The notes under the pieces were generated by a model that saw only the letters and a list, made by a program, of their open reading frames with translations, ran no database searches and was not told the DNA's origin. Positions 13,269 to 17,136 of a DNA stretch of 17,136 bases are shown here, piece after piece (positions within the stretch are counted from its first letter, which is position 1; every line of letters starts with the position of its first letter). The position numbers and the translations under genes were made by a program. The DNA lies in assembly GCA_964502465.1 (NCBI GenBank), contig CAZCWX010000667.1, positions 1 through 17,136 of the forward strand, read 5' to 3'. The DNA comes from CAZCWX01 sp964502465. Lineage in GTDB: Bacteria; Desulfobacterota; Binatia; Bin18.

Positions 13269-14705
13269 TTATTGGTTTTCTTGAGCAAAAAACAGGTGTA
13301 ATCCAAACGATACTTTTTTCCCACCTGCCACAGTTTTCACGTCCTTGAGTTGCACTTCACGAAACAGACCAAGAGTCGCTGTCGTCGTCTTGATAGTCTC
13401 GGCAGTATCAAAAGAGTCGGTTATTCCTCGCAGTCGGACAGCATTCCCATCGAGCGTCCACTCGTCCAAATCCAACGTCACCCGTTCAGGCAAGGCGATG
13501 CTGAGTTGTCGCAGGATTTCGAGGGGCGAAGTCATCACCGCCCCACCAAGGAGCCGATGCTGTTGCTGTAGGGTGTTCACCGCATCTTGCAATTGCGCCT
13601 TTTCGTTGACGATGGTGTGGACCTCAGGCAACGTTGTCGTGAACACCCGGCGCACCTCCTGACGTACCATCTGGTAGCGAGTCTGCAGGCGATAGAGTTC
13701 TAATGTCATAGTGAGTGCAGCGGCTGCAACAACACCGGCAGCGACCCAACCAAGGCGGGAGAACTCTCGCTGCGTCACTGCACGATGTCCCTGTTGGGCG
13801 AATTCCCCACGTCGCAGATTCACGGCTGGAACTGCCAACCCTAACGCCTCGCGCAGTCCCAGTCCCAAACACACCGCAAACTCTGCCTGTTGCTTGCGAT
13901 ACGCCCGAGGAATGTGTGGCAACACAAGCTGCTGAATAGGGCGAACTTCAACGGTCAAAGCGCGCGCTAATGCATCTTGTAATCGCGGGAAGTATGCCCC
14001 GCCACCGGCCAAAAAGAAGTGCGCTGGCAGAGTGGTTTCTCCCTCACTCAGCGCCAGCAGGGTCCAACGGAGTTCCTGCACAAATGCCTCAAACCCACCC
14101 TCCCGACTCAAGCCGACACTGAGAGTGCGCAGGCCGCTCAGCACTCCATCTTGCAGTAGGAGCACGGCAGTCCGTTGCTCACCGATATCAAGGAGTGCGG
14201 TCGTCCCATCCTGTTCGACACCACTCAGGTTCAGCAGCGCGAGCGGCGCAAGGCTGGTGAGTCCAACAACTGTAGGATCAAGCCCAGCGGCAGCAAGAAG
14301 GTCGAGGTGCTCAGCCAGGGTGCGCTTCGGTATGGCTACGGCAAGAACAGTCACGCCCGCTGCCGTGCGTCCCACCACCTGAAAGTCCACCAGCACTTCC
14401 TCTAGTGCCAGGGGAATCTGGCTTTCCAGCTCGAAAGGAACCGTTTGGTTCAGTTGGCGGGTGCGCGCGAAAGGGAGCGAGAGCAATCGGTGGAGCATCA
14501 TCTCTCCTGGCACACAGGAAAGCACGGTAACACCATTCTGGCTGTGTACGCCACACAATTCCTTGACCTGATCTGCAAGAGACCGGGCAGGGTCGCGTCG
14601 CAGACGCAGGTATGCCAGCACCCGACAGTCCTTGAGGGTACGCTCAAGGAGCACTGCCTTGAGCGTATGGGAGCCAAGATCGAGAGCGAGAATGCGCCGT
14701 GCCAT
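13269..14705 (-). CDS. gspL: Type II secretion system protein L (PilM/PilN-like fusion)
   Basis: A 478-aa protein. Residues 1-290 form an actin-like cytoplasmic domain resembling PilM (ARRILALDLGSHTLKAVLLE at the start, VPGEMMLHRLLSLPF, FELESQIPL, LLDIG, LAGGGA). A membrane helix follows at about 319-337 (LGWVAAGVVAAAALTMTL), then a coiled coil and a PilN-like ferredoxin-fold domain (LDEWTLDGNAVRLRGITDSF). This matches GspL, which links the ATPase GspE to the periplasmic platform. Start at the ATG at 14705 with GAGGAA upstream; a TTG at 14720 would overlap gspK. Spacing to gspK is 11 nt. The strong PilM likeness means a type IV pilus-related system is a remote alternative, but neighbours favour T2SS. 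Confidence 0.85.
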   Translation of the reverse strand: MARRILALDLGSHTLKAVLLERTLKDCRVLAYLRLRRDPARSLADQVKELCGVHSQNGVTVLSCVPGEMMLHRLLSLPFARTRQLNQTVPFELESQIPLALEEVLVDFQVVGRTAAGVTVLAVAIPKRTLAEHLDLLAAAGLDPTVVGLTSLAPLALLNLSGVEQDGTTALLDIGEQRTAVLLLQDGVLSGLRTLSVGLSREGGFEAFVQELRWTLLALSEGETTLPAHFFLAGGGAYFPRLQDALARALTVEVRPIQQLVLPHIPRAYRKQQAEFAVCLGLGLREALGLAVPAVNLRRGEFAQQGHRAVTQREFSRLGWVAAGVVAAAALTMTLELYRLQTRYQMVRQEVRRVFTTTLPEVHTIVNEKAQLQDAVNTLQQQHRLLGGAVMTSPLEILRQLSIALPERVTLDLDEWTLDGNAVRLRGITDSFDTAETIKTTTATLGLFREVQLKDVKTVAGGKKVSFGLHLFFAQENQ

Positions 14706-14716
14706 TGTCGCGTTCC

Positions 14717-15682
14717 TCAAGCTGAGCCGCTCTGAGGCATCACCGCTCTGGTCGGATGCCAGAAAATCGGTGTAACGGTTGCTGCCCGACGGTGTACAGT
14801 CACCGCCAGGGCCTGGCTCACTGGCACAACCATCGCTGCAGCACGGATAGAGAAATATTCGCTACCGACAGTAATGAGCCGGAAGGTCTCCAGAGGAGTG
14901 CGCGGATCGATCCCTAAGCGCTCACGGAGTTCGTTGGGCCCTCGTACAGGTGAGGCGACCCGCTCACTGAAGAATCGCTCCAAGGCTTCCGGGTCAACGC
15001 GGGGGAACAACGCGACAAGGATGTCGAGCGGAGCAGTATTGACATTAATTTTCGTGGTGCGGCTGGGTAAGACGGTGACGACAGGATCGAGGGCAGCGCA
15101 GACGGCAGGAGTAAAATCTTTCACTCGGCTAAGTTCACCAAGAGTGAGGAACGGACCGTTTCCGGGGGTATACGGTGGCGTGAAACTCAGATAGTCATTT
15201 TTTTCGGCCCCACGAGGTTCAGGGAAGTCGTCACTATCAAGCCAGTCAAGCAACGGATCAAGCAAGTCAACAGCGACACCACGGAGTTGCAGCACGCGCT
15301 CGGCAACCTCTCGCCAGGGCCCATTGATCGTCCCGTTCGCGTTGCGCAAGGCATTCAGATTCAGTTTTCCCTGTTCGTCGGTGATCTGTGCCACTACCAC
15401 TCCCTGCCCGGCTGGCAGGGGTGGTACAGTGCGGGCCCAATCCTCGCCTAACGCATCAACGCCGGAGGACGTGTCCATATCTCTCTGCAGTACCAGGATA
15501 GCCAGGTTCACCCCAGAATGGGCTAAATAGGAGGCTTGCAAGGTTTTCAGGCTGTTCTGTGCGAGCGAAAGATCGACTTGGGTCGAGTAGGCGAATTCGA
15601 TCACCACGACAGTGAGGAGCGTGATAGCAAGAAGAACGGTCACCAGCGCCGTCCCACGTTGTTGGGTCAGGAGCGTTCTCAT
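14717..15682 (-). CDS. gspK: Type II secretion minor pseudopilin K
   Basis: A 321-aa tip pseudopilin. The prepilin site is QQRG/TALVTVLLAI (cleavage after Gly10). The mature protein lacks the Glu at position 5 found in other pseudopilins (Thr here), which is typical of GspK, the tip subunit. The large helical insert follows (LDPLLDWLDSDDFPEPRGAE, NAPLDILVALFP-type helix-hairpin-helix). The start overlaps the gspJ stop by 4 nt (ATGA), so the two are coupled. It needs the prepilin peptidase, which is not in this window. Confidence 0.92.
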   Translation of the reverse strand: MRTLLTQQRGTALVTVLLAITLLTVVVIEFAYSTQVDLSLAQNSLKTLQASYLAHSGVNLAILVLQRDMDTSSGVDALGEDWARTVPPLPAGQGVVVAQITDEQGKLNLNALRNANGTINGPWREVAERVLQLRGVAVDLLDPLLDWLDSDDFPEPRGAEKNDYLSFTPPYTPGNGPFLTLGELSRVKDFTPAVCAALDPVVTVLPSRTTKINVNTAPLDILVALFPRVDPEALERFFSERVASPVRGPNELRERLGIDPRTPLETFRLITVGSEYFSIRAAAMVVPVSQALAVTVHRRAATVTPIFWHPTRAVMPQSGSA

Positions 15683-16506
15683 GAAACACCAAAGCGCCGC
15701 GATCCTGCGAGCGGGAGAGTGACAACGGTAGAAAATACGGCAACCCCGGCATCGGGGCTATGGAGATAGAGCGTGACTTCGACTGCCTGCGGAAGTATTC
15801 CCTGAGTTTTGTCTTTTCCCCACTCTTCAAGCCAATTTTGACCGTCAAAGAAGCGAAAACGTAGCCCTCGCAGGTGCGAGAGGAGCACCGCGACCTCACC
15901 ACTTGCATCTTGGTCCGCATGAACATCAATCTGCACCCTGCGCACGAGCTGATGTTGAATCGGCACTCGTGGATCAGGCATCAGCGCATAACCGATCTGA
16001 CAGAGGTCGCCCTCAGACCCTCTGCTGGTCAGCAACGTATGCGCAGCAGACACAAAAGAGAGAGAGTCCTGAGGAAACTCCCCCTCACGGCGAGTTTCCC
16101 CGGAAAAGCTAAGACTGCCGGTCAGTGGGAAACTCGCTTGCAAGTCTTCGCCAATGCGCCACAGGGCAATACGGGCGGCGCGGACACCGGCCATACGCTC
16201 CTCTACCAGGCGTTTGCTCACCAGGGTGCGGGAAAATACCCCATACAGAGCTGTCACTACGAGGCCCAGGATCGCGCAGGCAACCATGATCTCAAGCAGG
16301 GTAAATCCCTGCCGGTCCTGCAACCATCCCTGCCTTAAGAGTTGGGAGTACCTTACTTCACACACATCCCCCCGCGCTCCGCGCTTCCCCCCTTTGCCAA
16401 AGGGGGAACAGGGGGGATTTACGCGCACAGCACCCACCGTAAGGTGTACGAATTTCCTGTGGTCTGATTGCGATTCCGCATTCCGCATTCTGCATTCTGC
16501 ATTCAT
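15679..16506 (-). CDS. gspJ: Type II secretion minor pseudopilin J
   Basis: Minor pseudopilin with the cleavage site RQG/FTLLEIMVACAILG (mature protein starts at 16305, about 208 aa, normal for GspJ, with Glu5 present). The start is uncertain. The ATG at 16506 has GAGGG 6 nt upstream, but then about 67 residues before cleavage are encoded by a heptamer array and a hairpin repeat, far longer than usual leaders. Alternatives are GTG at 16365 and TTG at 16323; the last gives a normal leader of 6 residues (MQDRQG) with AAGG upstream. The downstream part is well supported: VLVVTALYGVFSRTL-like helix, then beta-rich domain. Coupled to gspK by ATGA. Confidence 0.85.
   Translation of the reverse strand: MNAECRMRNAESQSDHRKFVHLTVGAVRVNPPCSPFGKGGKRGARGDVCEVRYSQLLRQGWLQDRQGFTLLEIMVACAILGLVVTALYGVFSRTLVSKRLVEERMAGVRAARIALWRIGEDLQASFPLTGSLSFSGETRREGEFPQDSLSFVSAAHTLLTSRGSEGDLCQIGYALMPDPRVPIQHQLVRRVQIDVHADQDASGEVAVLLSHLRGLRFRFFDGQNWLEEWGKDKTQGILPQAVEVTLYLHSPDAGVAVFSTVVTLPLAGSRRFGVS
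16366..16418. repeat. C-run/G-run hairpin repeat upstream of gspJ
   Basis: Outer arms ATCCCCCC (16366-16373) and GGGGGGAT (16411-16418) pair perfectly, and an inner arm CCCCCTTTG (16388-16396) pairs with CAAAGGGGG (16398-16406) around a 1-nt loop. Such elements (often read as NPPCSPFGKGG) are dispersed intergenic repeats in many genomes. It sits in the extended reading frame of gspJ. Confidence 0.7.
16471..16504. repeat. Heptamer tandem repeat (YGCATTC)4
   Basis: Four units of YGCATTC (16477-16504) preceded by a degenerate CGATTC unit. It lies in the gspI-gspJ interval, just downstream (on the minus strand) of the ATG at 16506. It has the same 7-bp period as the arrays in the cyclase gene but a different unit. 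Confidence 0.75.
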
Positions 16507-16522
16507 GCTCAACCCTCATTCC

Positions 16523-17068
16523 TCAATCCCGATGAAACGGCAGGAACAAGGTCAACTCACACACCTCGTCCTCTCGCTCTCCCCACGACACGCCAACCCG
16601 GACCTCCCAGAGACCTTCGAGGGGAGTGGCCCGCACGGCTCGATACCAGCGAAACTCTGGATACCGTCCGGGATGAAGGTCAGCAAAGTCTCCTGCCCCC
16701 AGCTGGGTGGCATCTATGCCCTCGAGTTGGGTGCGACTGAGCATCTCTTGCACCAACAGGGTGGCTGTAGTCAACCGTTGGGCCTGAGCAGTCAAGAGCA
16801 GGCTGCGATTATAGAGCCCGAGCAAGCCGACCAGTGCGACACTCAGCACTGCCATGGCCACCAGAACCTCCAGCAGGGTGAAACCGGTAGGGGCTATGTG
16901 CCTGGCATACCAAGCCCTGGGTTCTGAAAGGTCCCGTTTTGCTCCTCTCCCTTGATGGGAGAGGATACAGGAGAGGGTGAGCGATGCAGACACCCCCTCT
17001 CTCTGGCTCTCTCCCACACCGGGGAGAGAGGACCTGAAGGCACCCGCTGTGGTATGATCATTCCACAT
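16523..17068 (-). CDS. gspI: Type II secretion minor pseudopilin I
   Basis: Minor pseudopilin with cleavage site PTG/FTLLEVLVAMAVLS (mature start at 16882, about 119 aa, normal for GspI, Glu5 present). The mature part carries the helix and a short beta domain (FRWYRAVRATPLEGLWEVRV). No ATG, GTG or TTG lies close to the cleavage site; the nearest in-frame starts (ATG at 17068, two GTGs at 17017 and 16993) lie in a repeat-derived stretch, giving a leader of about 37-62 residues. It is likely that the repeat was inserted in or near the original start, or that a non-standard codon (ATA) is used. First gene of the I-N block seen here; gspG/H would be expected beyond the right edge. Confidence 0.83.
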   Translation of the reverse strand: MWNDHTTAGAFRSSLPGVGESQREGVSASLTLSCILSHQGRGAKRDLSEPRAWYARHIAPTGFTLLEVLVAMAVLSVALVGLLGLYNRSLLLTAQAQRLTTATLLVQEMLSRTQLEGIDATQLGAGDFADLHPGRYPEFRWYRAVRATPLEGLWEVRVGVSWGEREDEVCELTLFLPFHRD

Positions 17069-17100
17069 CTTGGCATACCATCCATATTTGGCATACCATC
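16903..17100. repeat. Hairpin repeats bracketed by TGGCATACCA copies
   Basis: TGGCATACCA occurs at 16903-16912, 17071-17080 and 17089-17098. The last two are part of a 13-mer TTGGCATACCATC repeated with an 18-bp period. The 158 bp between the first two copies hold two arms of purine/pyrimidine hairpins (CTCTCCCTTGATGGGAGAG and CCTCTCTCTGG...CCGGGGAGAGAGG), a dispersed repeat type. The direct repeats could be a target-site duplication. Confidence 0.55.
17050..17065. promoter_or_regulatory. Imperfect palindrome near gspI start
   Basis: TGGTATGATCATTCCA is palindromic except for one base pair (positions 4 and 13), with a perfect ATGATCAT core. It could be an operator for gspI or for a divergent gene beyond the edge; no partner gene is visible. 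Confidence 0.25.
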
Positions 17101-17136
17101 AATATAAGGAGGGGGAAAAGGCAGGCTCCGAGCTTT

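Noticed and set aside
16154..16927. Long plus-strand open frame opposite gspI and gspJ (257 codons)
   Set aside because: It crosses two repeat elements and is low in normal protein composition; both opposing genes have prepilin sites.

Overview
The window looks like a chromosome fragment of a moderately GC-rich, Gram-negative bacterium. The best evidence is a type II secretion (T2SS) gene block, gspI-J-K-L-M-N, on the minus strand. The mix of a class III cyclase with an ancient-type leader domain, an LLM-class flavin enzyme, a molybdenum hydroxylase, an HCCA-isomerase-like protein, an amidohydrolase and many dispersed repeats recalls uncultivated deltaproteobacteria-like lineages (Binatota, Tectomicrobia/Entotheonella, Rokubacteria). 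That assignment is inference; no rRNA or marker gene is present.

Layout. (1) Positions 1-2655, minus strand: a compact five-gene unit transcribed leftwards: metallo-beta-lactamase-fold hydrolase, two small membrane proteins (81 and 34 aa, the second missed by usual length cut-offs), a dihydroorotate-dehydrogenase-like flavoprotein with an altered active-site loop, and a class III adenylate/guanylate cyclase that runs off the left edge. (2) Positions 2656-2832: divergent promoter region. (3) Positions 2833-11381, plus strand: LLM-class oxidoreductase, a toxin-antitoxin-like pair (PBECR/DUF4258-like nuclease plus DUF2283), an aldo/keto reductase that starts 1 nt after the antitoxin stop, a three-subunit molybdenum hydroxylase (large, FAD, 2Fe-2S), an HCCA-isomerase/DsbA-fold protein, and an ACMSD-type amidohydrolase followed by a good intrinsic terminator. 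Together these look like a catabolic cluster for an aromatic or heterocyclic compound; the substrate is unknown. (4) Positions 11382-11710: gene-free convergent gap. (5) Positions 11711-17068, minus strand: T2SS genes in the order I, J, K, L, M, N, tightly packed or overlapping from J onwards.

The most unusual property is the density and placement of short repeats. At least six kinds occur in 17 kb: a double hairpin and two blocks of 7-bp tandem repeats lying in frame inside the cyclase gene; an inverted-repeat element splitting the large and FAD subunit genes of the molybdenum hydroxylase; a C-run/G-run hairpin and a third heptamer array upstream of or inside the start of gspJ; and a purine/pyrimidine hairpin repeat in the start region of gspI, bracketed by 10-bp direct repeats. 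Several have become coding sequence. I also see a possible RNA switch (two mutually exclusive hairpins over a ribosome binding site) before the isomerase gene, and a possible leaderless promoter for the metallo-hydrolase gene.
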